A stretch of DNA of 64,000 bases from an uncultured Lachnospiraceae bacterium (GTDB taxonomy: Bacteria; Bacillota; Clostridia; Lachnospirales; Lachnospiraceae): NCBI GenBank assembly GCA_910577645.1, contig CAJTOL010000013.1:1-64000 (forward strand), given 5' to 3'. The notes beneath the pieces were generated by a model. It was not told the origin of the DNA, did not search any database, and saw only the letters and a program-made list of their open reading frames with translations. Below are positions 49,712 through 59,193 of the stretch, one piece after another. The stretch's first letter is position 1, and the number at the start of each line of letters is the position of its first letter. A program made the position numbers and the translations under genes.

Positions 49712-51988
49712 GTGACAAGGGAAAAAGCAGTAGAGCTCTTAGCTCCGGCGGGAAGCTTTGAGAGTATGAAAGCCGCTGTGGCCGCCGGGGCGGATGCAGT
49801 ATATATGGGAGGCAGCCGGTTCGGGGCAAGGGCTTATGCAGATAACCCGGATAAGGACAAGCTGCTGGAGGCCATAGATTATGTTCATCTTCATGGCTGC
49901 CGTCTTTACATGACAGTCAACACCCTGTTTAAAGAGAAGGAGCTTCAAGAGCTGCATGACTATCTTTTGCCCTACTATGAACAGGGAGTGGATGGAGTAA
50001 TTGTCCAGGATCTGGGAGCTTTCATGAAAATCCGGGAGTGGTTTCCCGGCCTGCCCATTCATGCCAGTACCCAGATGACGGTTACCGGTGTTTATGGCGC
50101 TAAAGTTTTGAAGAATTTAGGCGCTCAGAGAGTAGTAACTGCCAGGGAACTGTCTTTAGAGGAAATACAGGAGATCCACCGGCAGGTTCCGATAGAGATT
50201 GAGAGCTTTGTCCATGGGGCCCTGTGCTATTGCTATTCCGGCCAGTGTTTAATGAGCAGCCTGATCGGCGGCCGCAGCGGCAACCGGGGGCGGTGCGCCC
50301 AGCCCTGCCGCCTTCCTTATGAAATAAAAAAGAATACATCCTATTTGCTGAATCTGAAGGATTTGTGTACGCTGGATTTAATCCCGGATATAATTGAGGC
50401 GGGAGTCTATTCCATGAAAATAGAAGGCCGAATGAAGAGCCCGAGATACACCGCCGGAGTGGTGAGTATTTACCGAAAATACGTAGATATGTACAAAAGC
50501 CTGGGTCGGGAAGGCTTCCGGGTGGATCCGGAGGATAAAAAGCTTTTGCTGGATCTGTTTGACAGAGGCGGTTTTTCCAAGGGATATTATGAAGATCATA
50601 ATGGACGCCATATGGTGGCATTAAAGGAAAAGCCGGCTTTCCGGGAGGGAAACCAGAATCTTTTTGACAGATTGGACAGAGACTATGTAAACGCTGTGGT
50701 ACAGGAAATGGTTATCGGTTCCGTATTCCTGGAGGAAGGCCGGCCCTCCGGCTTGTCTTTGAGCCTGGAAAACCCAGGTTTAGAACCGGTTGCCGTTACA
50801 GTCACAGGCCAGATGCCCCAAAGGGCCCAGAATCAGCCTGTTACAGAGGAAAAAGTAGCGAAGCAGATAGGAAAAACCGGAGGAACCCCCTTTCTCTTTT
50901 CACGATTGGATGTACGGATCACCGGCCGGGTATTTTTGCCGGTACAGGCATTAAACGAGTTACGCAGAGCCGGACTGGAGGCCCTTGAAAAGGAAATTTT
51001 AAAGCCTTACCGCAGAGACCGGGCTGCTAAGGCTCTGCCGGACAGCCGGAAGATCCGTCTGTCAGAAGCTGGCGGACAGAGGCCGGAGGTACGACAGACA
51101 GAATCGGACGGCCAACAATGGTCCCCGGCTTTCCGGCTGTCCTTTGAAGAGCCGTCACAGCTGGCGGCTGTCCTCTCCTGGCCGGAGCTGGGAGAATATG
51201 CGGCGCAGACGAAAGGCAAGGCCCTGGCCCCGGTTATTGATGAGATTGCAATGGACAGCACCGGTTTTCCGGCGGGACAGTGGCAGGAATGGGTCCGGCA
51301 GGTTCATGATAAGGGGATTTCCTGTCTGCTGATTCTGCCCCATATTTTCCGGACAGAAGCCATGGAATATTTAGGCACAAACCTGAAACAATTAAAATCA
51401 GCCGGTTTTGACGGCATCATAGTTCGGGCTATGGAGGAGACAGAATGGTTAAAGGAGACGGGAATAACCTGTCCCATGATTTTTGATGATACCATGTATA
51501 CCTGGAACGGAGGAGCCGCTTTCGCCATGAAAGCCATGGGAGCGGAGCGGATTACCCTTCCACTGGAGCTGACAAACAAAGAGCTTATGGAAATCAGCCG
51601 GACAGACCCGCCTTCTGATCTGGTGGTTTACGGCCGCCTTCCCATGATGGTTTCGGCCCAGTGCATTAAAAAGACCACATCAGGCTGCGATAAGCGCCGG
51701 GAGGCCATAAATATGAAGGATCGGACCGGCAAACTTCTTCCGGTGAAAAACCATTGCCGGTTCTGTTATAATACCATTTATAACCCAAGTCCCCTGTTGC
51801 TTTTTGACTGCAAAAGCGAGATAAGCGCTTTAAAACCGGATGGGCTTCGGATGAAATTTACCATTGAAACAGAAGAAGAAACCATAAGGATCCTGAAGGC
51901 TTTTCTTGAGGAAGGAAAAAAGAAGGAGGTTTTACCTGTTCTGCTGAAGGATTTTACCAGAGGCCATTTTCGCCGGGGAGTGGAATAG
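49712..51988 (+). CDS. RlhA-like U32 protein with DUF3656
   Basis: This 758-residue U32 protein has an N-terminal U32 core (ELLAPAGSFESMKAAVAAGA, ESFVHGALCYCYSGQCLMS, GRCAQPCRLPY, MKIEGRMKSPRYTAG). A central DUF3656-like insertion and a C-terminal second half ending with Cys motif KNHCRFCYN complete it. It matches RlhA/YdcP, which makes 5-hydroxycytidine in 23S rRNA using prephenate, rather than a protease. AAGGAG lies seven nt before the GTG at 49712 but only one nt before the ATG at 49706. Probably cytosolic. Confidence 0.85.
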   Translation: MTREKAVELLAPAGSFESMKAAVAAGADAVYMGGSRFGARAYADNPDKDKLLEAIDYVHLHGCRLYMTVNTLFKEKELQELHDYLLPYYEQGVDGVIVQDLGAFMKIREWFPGLPIHASTQMTVTGVYGAKVLKNLGAQRVVTARELSLEEIQEIHRQVPIEIESFVHGALCYCYSGQCLMSSLIGGRSGNRGRCAQPCRLPYEIKKNTSYLLNLKDLCTLDLIPDIIEAGVYSMKIEGRMKSPRYTAGVVSIYRKYVDMYKSLGREGFRVDPEDKKLLLDLFDRGGFSKGYYEDHNGRHMVALKEKPAFREGNQNLFDRLDRDYVNAVVQEMVIGSVFLEEGRPSGLSLSLENPGLEPVAVTVTGQMPQRAQNQPVTEEKVAKQIGKTGGTPFLFSRLDVRITGRVFLPVQALNELRRAGLEALEKEILKPYRRDRAAKALPDSRKIRLSEAGGQRPEVRQTESDGQQWSPAFRLSFEEPSQLAAVLSWPELGEYAAQTKGKALAPVIDEIAMDSTGFPAGQWQEWVRQVHDKGISCLLILPHIFRTEAMEYLGTNLKQLKSAGFDGIIVRAMEETEWLKETGITCPMIFDDTMYTWNGGAAFAMKAMGAERITLPLELTNKELMEISRTDPPSDLVVYGRLPMMVSAQCIKKTTSGCDKRREAINMKDRTGKLLPVKNHCRFCYNTIYNPSPLLLFDCKSEISALKPDGLRMKFTIETEEETIRILKAFLEEGKKKEVLPVLLKDFTRGHFRRGVE

Positions 51989-51997
51989 GAAAATAGA

Positions 51998-53335
51998 ATG
52001 ACAACCCTGATTATTGAAATTTCCAAATATTTCATGATTCTTTTAATGGCTTTTTACACATATTTCAACTTCCGGTTCTTTTCCTACCAGGATTTGGAGG
52101 ACAAAAAGGCAGTCTGCGGCCGCCAGAACCAAGCCATGTTTTTAATCCACCTTCTGGCTTTTTTAGTAATTTACCTGAAAAGCCAGGAGGAAGCAGTTAT
52201 CGGTTTCTACCTGGCCCAGGTGGTATTCTTTGTTTGCTATATCGGCGGCTTCCGGCTGCTGTACCGCAATGTATCCAGACTTTTGGTCAATAATACCGCT
52301 ATGCTTTTATGCGTAGGCTTTATTATTCAGACCCGCCTGTCCATAGAAAAGGGACAGGCTCTGGCGGGAAAGCAGTTTGTGGTAGCGGCTTTAGCGGCGG
52401 CTATAAGCCTTCTGCTCCCCTTTATTATGGATCGGGTGTGGCAGCTTTCCAAGATTCCCTGGGTATATGGGCTTGGGGGACTGGTTCTGCTGACGGCAGT
52501 GTGGATGAAAGGAAATACCAGCTATGGGGCTCAGCTTTCCTTAAGCTTAGGAGGCGCATCCTTCCAGCCGTCGGAATTTGTAAAGATTACCTTTGTATTT
52601 TTTACAGCGGCTATGTTCTACCATTCCACCAGCTTTCGCACCGTTTGCGTTACTACGGCGGCAGCGGCGGCTCATGTGCTGGTGCTGGTGGCGTCTAAGG
52701 ATTTAGGAGGAGCCCTGATTTTTTTTACCACCTATTTGTTTATGCTGTTTGTAGCTACCTCCAATTGGGTTTATCTGGGAACGGGAGTCTTAAGCGGAAG
52801 CGTGGCGGCAGTGGCGGCCTATTATCTGTTTTCCCATGTTCGGATCCGGGTGGAAGCCTGGGCCAATCCCTGGGCGGACATTGATAACCGGGGATACCAG
52901 ATTACGCAGTCCCTGTTTGCTATCGGAACAGGAGGATGGTTTGGAAGCGGCCTTTTCCAGGGGATGCCTTACAAGATTCCGGTGGTGGAAAAGGATTTTA
53001 TTTTTGCTGCGATTTTTGAAGAAATGGGAGGGATTTTTGCAGTCTGTGTCCTGCTTATCTGTCTGGGCTGCTTTATCCAGTTTATGATGATAGCGTCTAA
53101 AATGAGGGCTGCCTTCTATAAATTGATCGCCTTTGGGCTGGGGATGGTTTATATTACCCAGGTATTTTTAAATGTAGGGGGAGTGGTAAAATTTATCCCC
53201 TCCACCGGGGTAACCCTGCCCTTTGTCAGCTATGGGGGAAGCTCTGTTTTCAGTACATTTTTTTTGTTCCATATTGTCCAGGGGCTTTACATCCTGAAAC
53301 GGAATGAGGAGGAAGAAGATGAAGGGGAATTCTAA
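51998..53335 (+). CDS. FtsW/RodA-family glycan polymerase
   Basis: This 445-residue SEDS protein has about ten membrane segments. It shows QLSLSLGGASFQPSEFVKI, VASKDLGGALIFFTTYLF and, near the end, FIPSTGVTLPFVSYGGSS, all SEDS signatures. It polymerises lipid II into glycan strands and needs a class B PBP partner, which is the next gene (overlap 17 nt). FtsW and RodA cannot be told apart from this alone. Confidence 0.93.
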   Translation: MTTLIIEISKYFMILLMAFYTYFNFRFFSYQDLEDKKAVCGRQNQAMFLIHLLAFLVIYLKSQEEAVIGFYLAQVVFFVCYIGGFRLLYRNVSRLLVNNTAMLLCVGFIIQTRLSIEKGQALAGKQFVVAALAAAISLLLPFIMDRVWQLSKIPWVYGLGGLVLLTAVWMKGNTSYGAQLSLSLGGASFQPSEFVKITFVFFTAAMFYHSTSFRTVCVTTAAAAAHVLVLVASKDLGGALIFFTTYLFMLFVATSNWVYLGTGVLSGSVAAVAAYYLFSHVRIRVEAWANPWADIDNRGYQITQSLFAIGTGGWFGSGLFQGMPYKIPVVEKDFIFAAIFEEMGGIFAVCVLLICLGCFIQFMMIASKMRAAFYKLIAFGLGMVYITQVFLNVGGVVKFIPSTGVTLPFVSYGGSSVFSTFFLFHIVQGLYILKRNEEEEDEGEF

Positions 53336-54764
53336 CTCTCCAGGTTCTAATGGAAATATTTTAATATTGACCTATCTGATCTCAGCAGTATTTGTGCTGC
53401 TAATAGGGTATCTGGTGTGGTTTATAGAAGCACGGAGTGAAAATGCCCTCAATAATTCTTATAATGCCAGGCTGGAACATTTATCCGATAAGGTGATCCG
53501 GGGAAAAATCTTAAGCAATGACGGCAGAGTCCTGGCTCAGACCCTGACAGGGGAGGACGGGACGGAGACGCGCATTTATCCTTACGGTTCCCTGTTCTGC
53601 CATGCGGCAGGCTGGTCTACCAGGGGAAAAACAGGGGTAGAGGATCTGGCCAATTTCTATCTTCTTTCCTCCCATGACAATCTGGCGGAAAAGGTATTGC
53701 GGGAGCTGATGGATGAAAAAGATCCGGGAGATGATGTGGTTACCACCCTGGATGTGGATCTGCAGCAAACCGCGTATGACGCCCTTGGAGACAGAAAAGG
53801 GGCGGTTGTGGTTATGGAGGTGGATACGGGAAAGGTTCTGGCCATGGTTTCCAAGCCGGAATTTGATACCAACCAGATTAATGTCCTGTGGGACAGTCTG
53901 GTGTCCGGCGACGCCGGGGAAGGCCTTTTATTAAACCGTGCCGCTCAGGGAGTTTACCCGCCGGGTTCAACCTTTAAGACTCTGGTCCTTCTGGAATATA
54001 TAAGAGAGAACCCGGAGGATTATAAAAACTTTCACTTTGACTGTAACGGCGTATACCAATACGGAGAATATACCATACGGTGTTATCACTCTACGGTTCA
54101 TGGAAGCCAAAATCTGGAACAGGCATTTGCCAATTCCTGTAACGGGGCTTTTGCCAGCATGGGCCTGGAACTGAATCATGCTAAAATGAAAAGCCTGGCA
54201 GAAGAGATGCTGTTTAACAAAGAGCAGCCTTTATCCATTCCTTACAGCAAAAGCACCTTCGCCCTGGAGGATGGGGCATCTGACTGGGAAGTACTTCAGA
54301 CTTCCATCGGTCAGGGAGGAACCCAGATAACCCCTGTCCACAACCTGATGATTACCGCAGCAATCGCCAATGAGGGAAACCTTATGAAGCCCTATTTTAT
54401 TGATCATGTGATAAATGCCAGCGGGGAGACAGGGCAGGAATTTCTGCCGGAATCCTGGGGAAGCCTTATGAGTGGGGAAGAGGCGGGGATTCTGGCTGGA
54501 ATGATGGAGCTGGTGGTAACCGACGGAACCGGTTCGGCCCTCAGGACAGAGGCGTACCGGGCGGCAGGTAAGACAGGCTCCGCTGAATTTGAGACCGGAA
54601 AGGAGAGTCATGCCTGGTTTACCGGTTTTGCGCCGGCAGAGGATCCAAAGATCGCCATTTCCGTAGTGGTGGAAGAAGGCGGATCCGGCGGCCGGGAAGC
54701 CGCCCCCATTGCCAGAGCCGTGTTTGACACATATTTTGTGAAGCAGGCCCAAAAAGAAAATTAA
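53319..54764 (+). CDS. Class B penicillin-binding protein
   Basis: This 481-residue transpeptidase has one N-terminal membrane anchor (about 14-36), a short dimerisation region and a transpeptidase domain. SxxK is PGSTFKTL with Ser217 and Lys220, SxN is Ser273-Cys-Asn275, and KTG is Lys418-Thr-Gly. It lacks the large N-terminal part of PBP2/FtsI, so it is a compact PbpA-like form, as often found beside a SEDS gene. GGAGG lies six nt before the ATG at 53319, inside the end of the SEDS gene. Confidence 0.93.
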   Translation: MKGNSNSPGSNGNILILTYLISAVFVLLIGYLVWFIEARSENALNNSYNARLEHLSDKVIRGKILSNDGRVLAQTLTGEDGTETRIYPYGSLFCHAAGWSTRGKTGVEDLANFYLLSSHDNLAEKVLRELMDEKDPGDDVVTTLDVDLQQTAYDALGDRKGAVVVMEVDTGKVLAMVSKPEFDTNQINVLWDSLVSGDAGEGLLLNRAAQGVYPPGSTFKTLVLLEYIRENPEDYKNFHFDCNGVYQYGEYTIRCYHSTVHGSQNLEQAFANSCNGAFASMGLELNHAKMKSLAEEMLFNKEQPLSIPYSKSTFALEDGASDWEVLQTSIGQGGTQITPVHNLMITAAIANEGNLMKPYFIDHVINASGETGQEFLPESWGSLMSGEEAGILAGMMELVVTDGTGSALRTEAYRAAGKTGSAEFETGKESHAWFTGFAPAEDPKIAISVVVEEGGSGGREAAPIARAVFDTYFVKQAQKEN

Positions 54765-54894
54765 GTGGAAAATTGTAATAGAATTGTTGCCGATATATCA
54801 GCCGTTTCCGGATCCCCCCTTGCAATGAACCTGAAAAAGAGTTATACTTAAAAACAGGTATAGGAAAACACACCAGCGACCAGGAGGGATTGCG

Positions 54895-55347
54895 ATGATA
54901 GAAGCAACTAGCTGCGGCGGTGTGGTTATATTTCGTGGTAAGATACTCGTCCTCTACAAAAATTATAAAAATAAGTACGAGGGCTGGGTCCTTCCCAAGG
55001 GAACTGTAGAGCCGGGAGAAGAGTTTAAAGAGACAGCGCTCCGTGAGGTAAAAGAGGAGACTGGCGTCAATGCTTCCATTATTAAATATATCGGTAAAAG
55101 CCAATATTCGTTCAATACTCCCCAGGATGTGGTGGAGAAGGACGTGCACTGGTATTTGATGATGGCGGACAGCTATTACAGCAAACCACAGCGGGAGGAA
55201 TATTTCATTGATTCCGGATATTACAAATTTTATGAAGCATACCATCTGCTGAAATTTTCCAATGAAAAGCAGATTTTGGAGAAAGCCTATAATGAGTATC
55301 TGGAGCTTAAGAGGAGCAACCTCTGGGGTAATAAGAAATATTTCTGA
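54895..55347 (+). CDS. NUDIX hydrolase
   Basis: This 150-residue protein has the NUDIX box GTVEPGEEFKETALREVKEE with the required Gly, Glu and Arg-Glu residues. The start IEATSCGGVVIFRGKILVLY also fits. It could clean up oxidised nucleotides, diadenosine polyphosphates or mRNA caps; the substrate is unknown. AGGAGG lies before the ATG. It is a single gene ending in a long GC-rich terminator. Confidence 0.9.
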   Translation: MIEATSCGGVVIFRGKILVLYKNYKNKYEGWVLPKGTVEPGEEFKETALREVKEETGVNASIIKYIGKSQYSFNTPQDVVEKDVHWYLMMADSYYSKPQREEYFIDSGYYKFYEAYHLLKFSNEKQILEKAYNEYLELKRSNLWGNKKYF

Positions 55348-55367
55348 TGCAGACAGGAAACATTGAG

Positions 55368-55450
55368 ACGGCAGGAGCCGCCACAGATAGACAACAGGGA
55401 AAGATCCCCTGAGATTTATCTGCAGCAGCTCCTGCTACATTTTTTGTCTT
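55368..55450 (+). terminator. NUDIX gene terminator
   Basis: GCAGGAGC and GCTCCTGC are the outer arms, with CAGATA/TATCTG as an inner stem, followed by ATTTTTTGTCTTTTTTTT. Confidence 0.8.
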
Positions 55451-55465
55451 TTTTTTCAATAAATC

Positions 55466-55494
55466 TTGTAATATACAGACAATTGCGCTACAAT
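55466..55494 (+). promoter_or_regulatory. Promoter of the Met-rich protein gene
   Basis: TTGTAA (55466-55471) and TACAAT (55489-55494) have a 17-nt spacer, 42 nt before the ATG. Confidence 0.5.
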
Positions 55495-55535
55495 AATAAG
55501 AAAAAAAGCTTTTTATGACAAGAAAGGGGAAAACG

Positions 55536-56549
55536 ATGAAAAGTTGGAAAAAGTTTGGCGCATTGGTAGTGCCTATGGCATTGTCTATGACTTTTCCTGC
55601 GTTGGCAGGCCAGTGGGAAAAGGCAGATGTAACCTGGAAATACCAGCAGGACGACGGCAGCTACGCGGCGGACACTTGGCAGTGGATTGACAGCAACGGA
55701 GACGGCCTGGCTGAATGCTATCACTTTAATGAGAATGGATTTCTGGATTTAGACACAGTGGTAGACAACTGGGTGGTCAATAGCAAAGGCGAATGGACCT
55801 GGGGCGGCAATCCTCAGCAGCTGGATCTGAAAGCAACTGCAGATGAGATAGGAACCATTTACCGGGCAGCGTCACAGAAGGCTGACAGTCTGGACGATTT
55901 TGATGCAGATGTTGATGCGGTTATGACCATGACCATAGATGGGGAATCCCTTAAGATGCTGATGGATATGGATATGCAGATGAAGGGAGCAAAATCCGGA
56001 AACATGATTTTCCTTTGTGACATGGCAGTTGCCGCTGAAGGAGAGTCTGTGACTATGACCATGTTCTACAAGGACGGCTATATGTACATGGCAATGGATG
56101 ATTTAAAGATGGCAATGCCCATGGACATGGACGAGATGATAGAGGAGACCATGTCCCTTACCTCCAAGCTACAGGTGGCTTCCGATGAGATGTATGGAAT
56201 GACAAATTTAAAAATGTATCACAATGGCGATGCCAAGACGGTTACCTATGATATGGACGCTGCTGAGCTGAATAAGGCAGTGAATGAAGTTATGGCTCTT
56301 ATGGGAAATGATTATTCCGGCCTGGGGTATGAGTACCAGGTGAACCGGGCAAGCGGAACCATCCATATTAACAAAAACGGTTATGTAGATGAGGAAAGCG
56401 TTTCTATGGATATGTCCATGGATGTCATGGGAATTCCCATTAATATGACCGTAGATATGGATATCGTATTTAACAATCCGGGACAGCCGGTATACATTAC
56501 CCTGCCTTCCACGGAAGGATACAGGAACGTGGCAGACCTGTTTGTATGA
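55536..56549 (+). CDS. Exported Met-rich beta protein (DUF6612/LppX-like)
   Basis: This 337-residue protein has a signal peptide ending near FPALAGQ. A short part with a choline/wall-type repeat flavour (WQWIDSNGDGLAECYHFNE) follows, and then a beta-sheet domain like DUF6612/LppX-LprAFG. About 35 residues are Met, more than one in ten, clustered as MTMTI, MLMDMDMQM and MAMPMDMDEM. Homologues in Lachnospiraceae are predicted secreted or lipid-carrier-like; the function is unknown. AAGGGG precedes the ATG at 55536. It has its own promoter and terminator. Confidence 0.78.
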   Translation: MKSWKKFGALVVPMALSMTFPALAGQWEKADVTWKYQQDDGSYAADTWQWIDSNGDGLAECYHFNENGFLDLDTVVDNWVVNSKGEWTWGGNPQQLDLKATADEIGTIYRAASQKADSLDDFDADVDAVMTMTIDGESLKMLMDMDMQMKGAKSGNMIFLCDMAVAAEGESVTMTMFYKDGYMYMAMDDLKMAMPMDMDEMIEETMSLTSKLQVASDEMYGMTNLKMYHNGDAKTVTYDMDAAELNKAVNEVMALMGNDYSGLGYEYQVNRASGTIHINKNGYVDEESVSMDMSMDVMGIPINMTVDMDIVFNNPGQPVYITLPSTEGYRNVADLFV

Positions 56550-56564
56550 GATAAATGAATTTCG

Positions 56565-56592
56565 GGGACACTCAATACAGAGTGTCCCTTTT
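56565..56592 (+). terminator. Terminator of the Met-rich protein gene
   Basis: GGGACACTC (56565-56573) and GAGTGTCCC (56580-56588) form a 9-bp perfect stem, then TTTT. Confidence 0.9.
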
Positions 56593-56678
56593 CATAATTT
56601 TGCCGGAAGCGCCTTCCTGCAAAAATGCTCTTGTTCAATGAGGGCAACGCTTCAAGAGAAGAAAGGAGATTAGGACAA

Positions 56679-58181
56679 ATGAATGACGGGTTTAAACAAT
56701 TAAAGCCTTATCTGGATAAAGCTATGGCGGTACAGGCAGCGCTGGTGCTCTTTGAGTGGGATGATGCTACTTTGGCTCCCAAGGCGGCAGGCGCCAATAC
56801 TTCCAGAGTGATTGAAATTCTGTCAGGAGAATACTTTCAGGCAGTGACCGGGGAAGAAACCAAGGCTTTGGTAAAAGAGTGCCTGGAAAATCCAGAAGGG
56901 TTAAAAGAGACAGAGATGGCCCAGGTAAAAGAACTGGAAGATCAGATAGAACAGCTGGACTGTATTCCCAGGGAAGAATATCAGGCATTTGCCAGGCTTT
57001 CCTCTGAATCAGTGCGGCTCTGGGAGAAAGCCAAGGAGGAGGACGACTTTGGCGGCTTTGCCCAGACGCTTCAAAAGGTGGTAGATTATCAGAAAAAATT
57101 TGCCGGATATCGGGCAAAGGAAGGGCAGAAAAAGTACGATGCCCTTTTAGAAGGCTATGAGAAGGGCTTTTCTATGAAAGAGCTGGATCAATTTTTCGGG
57201 ATGTTAAGGGAAGAACTGGTTCCTCTTCTAAAAAAGGTTATGGAAAGCAAAGCTTCGATTCAGGACGATTTTCTCACCGGGGATTTTCCCGAAGAGAAGC
57301 AGGAAGAGCTGGGGAGATTTCTGGCAGAGTATGTGGGGTTTGATTTTGAAAAAGGCGTATTTTCAGTCAGCGCCCATCCCTTTACCACCAATCTCCACAA
57401 CAAGGATGTGCGGATTACCACCCACTATAGCCGCCGCGTAGACAGCTCCCTGTTTTCTGTTATCCACGAAGCAGGGCACGGGATCTATGAAATGGGGATC
57501 CGGGATGATTTGACCCAAACCCTGCTGGGCCAGGGGACTTCCATGGGGATGCATGAATCCCAGTCCCGGTTCTTCGAAAATATTATTGGAAGAAGCAAGG
57601 ACTTTTGGATTCCTATCTATGGAAAAGTCCAGGAAATTTTCCCGGATCCCTTTGAGAAAATCAGCCTGGACACTTTTGTAAGGGCTATCAATAAAGTCCA
57701 CCCGGACCTGATTCGCACCGAGGCGGACGAACTGACCTACAGCCTTCACGTTTTGATCCGTTATGAGATTGAAAAAGCCTTGATAGAGGAGGACTTAGAT
57801 GTAGAAGAGCTGCCCCGGATTTGGGCGGACAAATATGAAGAATACCTGGGAATCCGCCCAAAAACAGATAAAGAAGGAGTTCTTCAGGACATCCACTGGT
57901 CCCAGGGATCTTTCGGCTATTTCCCTTCCTATGCATTAGGAAGTGCCTTTGGCGCGCAGATTTACTACCATATGAAAAAGATTTTGGATTTTGAGGGCTT
58001 GCTCCGCCAGGGGAAGGTGGAGGTAATCCGGGAATATCTGCGGGAGAATATTCACCAGCACGGCAAAATGAAAACAACCCGCCAAATCTTAAAGGATATG
58101 ACAGGAGAAGACTTTGATCCCAGATATTATATTCGCTATTTAAAAGAGAAATACACAGCTCTCTATCAAATCGCTGATTGA
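56679..58181 (+). CDS. M32 metallocarboxypeptidase (Taq type)
   Basis: This 500-residue protein has the zinc motif HEAGH with His263, Glu264 and His267, followed by the third ligand Glu region (MGMHESQSRFFEN). Core features are DVRITTHYSRR, FSYALGSAFGAQIYYH-like PSYALGSAFGAQ, and the M32 helix bundle. It removes C-terminal residues broadly. There is no signal peptide, so it acts in the cytosol in peptide recycling. GGAG lies ten nt before the ATG at 56679. Confidence 0.95.
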   Translation: MNDGFKQLKPYLDKAMAVQAALVLFEWDDATLAPKAAGANTSRVIEILSGEYFQAVTGEETKALVKECLENPEGLKETEMAQVKELEDQIEQLDCIPREEYQAFARLSSESVRLWEKAKEEDDFGGFAQTLQKVVDYQKKFAGYRAKEGQKKYDALLEGYEKGFSMKELDQFFGMLREELVPLLKKVMESKASIQDDFLTGDFPEEKQEELGRFLAEYVGFDFEKGVFSVSAHPFTTNLHNKDVRITTHYSRRVDSSLFSVIHEAGHGIYEMGIRDDLTQTLLGQGTSMGMHESQSRFFENIIGRSKDFWIPIYGKVQEIFPDPFEKISLDTFVRAINKVHPDLIRTEADELTYSLHVLIRYEIEKALIEEDLDVEELPRIWADKYEEYLGIRPKTDKEGVLQDIHWSQGSFGYFPSYALGSAFGAQIYYHMKKILDFEGLLRQGKVEVIREYLRENIHQHGKMKTTRQILKDMTGEDFDPRYYIRYLKEKYTALYQIAD

Positions 58182-58217
58182 AATTTAAAAAAGGTTATGC
58201 TATAGTAATTCCATAGA

Positions 58218-58281
58218 AAATGGGGGTGTCGCAAAATGAAACCAGAGCCTTTATTTCATTTTGCGACATCCCCTTTCATTT
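58218..58281 (+). repeat. Palindromic repeat element E
   Basis: The arm GGGGGTGTCGCAAAATGAAA pairs with TTTCATTTTGCGACATCCCC over about 21 bp around CCAGAGCCTTTA. It is near-identical to element B reversed. It lies between the M32 peptidase and metF and can terminate the former. Confidence 0.85.
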
Positions 58282-58306
58282 ATGGTGGTAAAAAGGAGAA
58301 GTACAC

Positions 58307-59167
58307 ATGAAAATCCGCGATATTCTGGCAGAGGGAAAAACCACTCTGTCCTTTGAAGTATTTCCGCCTAAGACAGCGGATAATTACAGGTCTGTAGAGG
58401 AAGCGGCTTTAGAAATTGCGAAAATCGGCCCTGCTTTTATGAGCGTTACATATGGGGCCGGAGGAGGCACCAGCCAGTATACGGTGCAGATTGCCTCAAC
58501 CATTCAGAAAGCCGCCAGAGTAACACCTTTGGCCCATCTGACCTGCGTTTCCTCCACAAGACAACGGGTAAAAGAGATTCTCACAGAATTAAAAGAAAAT
58601 CAGATTGAAAATGTTCTGGCTTTAAGAGGCGATATTCCTGAGGGAGGTCCCCTTGCCCATGACTATCAGTATGCATCCCAGCTGATTTATGATGTGAAGC
58701 AGGCCGGGGATTTTTGTATCGGGGCCGCCTGCTACCCGGAGGGACATGTAGAGTCGGCCAACAAGACCCAGGACATTCTTCACCTGAAAGAAAAGGTGGA
58801 GGCAGGCTGTGACTTTGTTACAACGCAGATGTTTTTTGATAACAATATTTTATATAATTATCTCTACCGGATCCGGGAAAAAGGCATTACTGTGCCGGTC
58901 ATTGCCGGAATTATGCCTGTAACCAATGTAAAACAGATTCACCGGATCTGTAAAATGTCCGGCACCTATCTGCCGTCCAGATTTAAGGCCATAGTAGATC
59001 GGTTTGGGGATAATCCGGCAGCTATGAAGCAGGCGGGAATTGCCTATGCCACGGAGCAGATTATTGACCTGATAGCCAACGGGGTAAATGGTATCCACGT
59101 TTATTCCATGAATAAGCCTGATGTGGCGGCCCGAATCAAAGAAAGCCTGTCCCAGATTGTAGGGTAA
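58307..59167 (+). CDS. metF: Methylenetetrahydrofolate reductase
   Basis: It reduces 5,10-CH2-THF to 5-CH3-THF for methionine synthesis. The 286-residue TIM barrel has FEVFPPKT, the flavin/folate residues MSVTYGAGGGTS, LALRGDIPEGG, and FVTTQMFFDNNI. Full length. AAGGAG precedes the ATG. It heads metF, a reactivation-domain gene and metH, with no SAM or cobalamin riboswitch visible in the 125-nt leader. Confidence 0.96.
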   Translation: MKIRDILAEGKTTLSFEVFPPKTADNYRSVEEAALEIAKIGPAFMSVTYGAGGGTSQYTVQIASTIQKAARVTPLAHLTCVSSTRQRVKEILTELKENQIENVLALRGDIPEGGPLAHDYQYASQLIYDVKQAGDFCIGAACYPEGHVESANKTQDILHLKEKVEAGCDFVTTQMFFDNNILYNYLYRIREKGITVPVIAGIMPVTNVKQIHRICKMSGTYLPSRFKAIVDRFGDNPAAMKQAGIAYATEQIIDLIANGVNGIHVYSMNKPDVAARIKESLSQIVG

Positions 59168-59193
59168 TCTCTAAAGGGAAAGAGGAAAACAAG

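Noticed and set aside
58182..58306. SAM or cobalamin riboswitch before metF
   Set aside because: The interval holds only palindrome E; none of the conserved riboswitch boxes is present.
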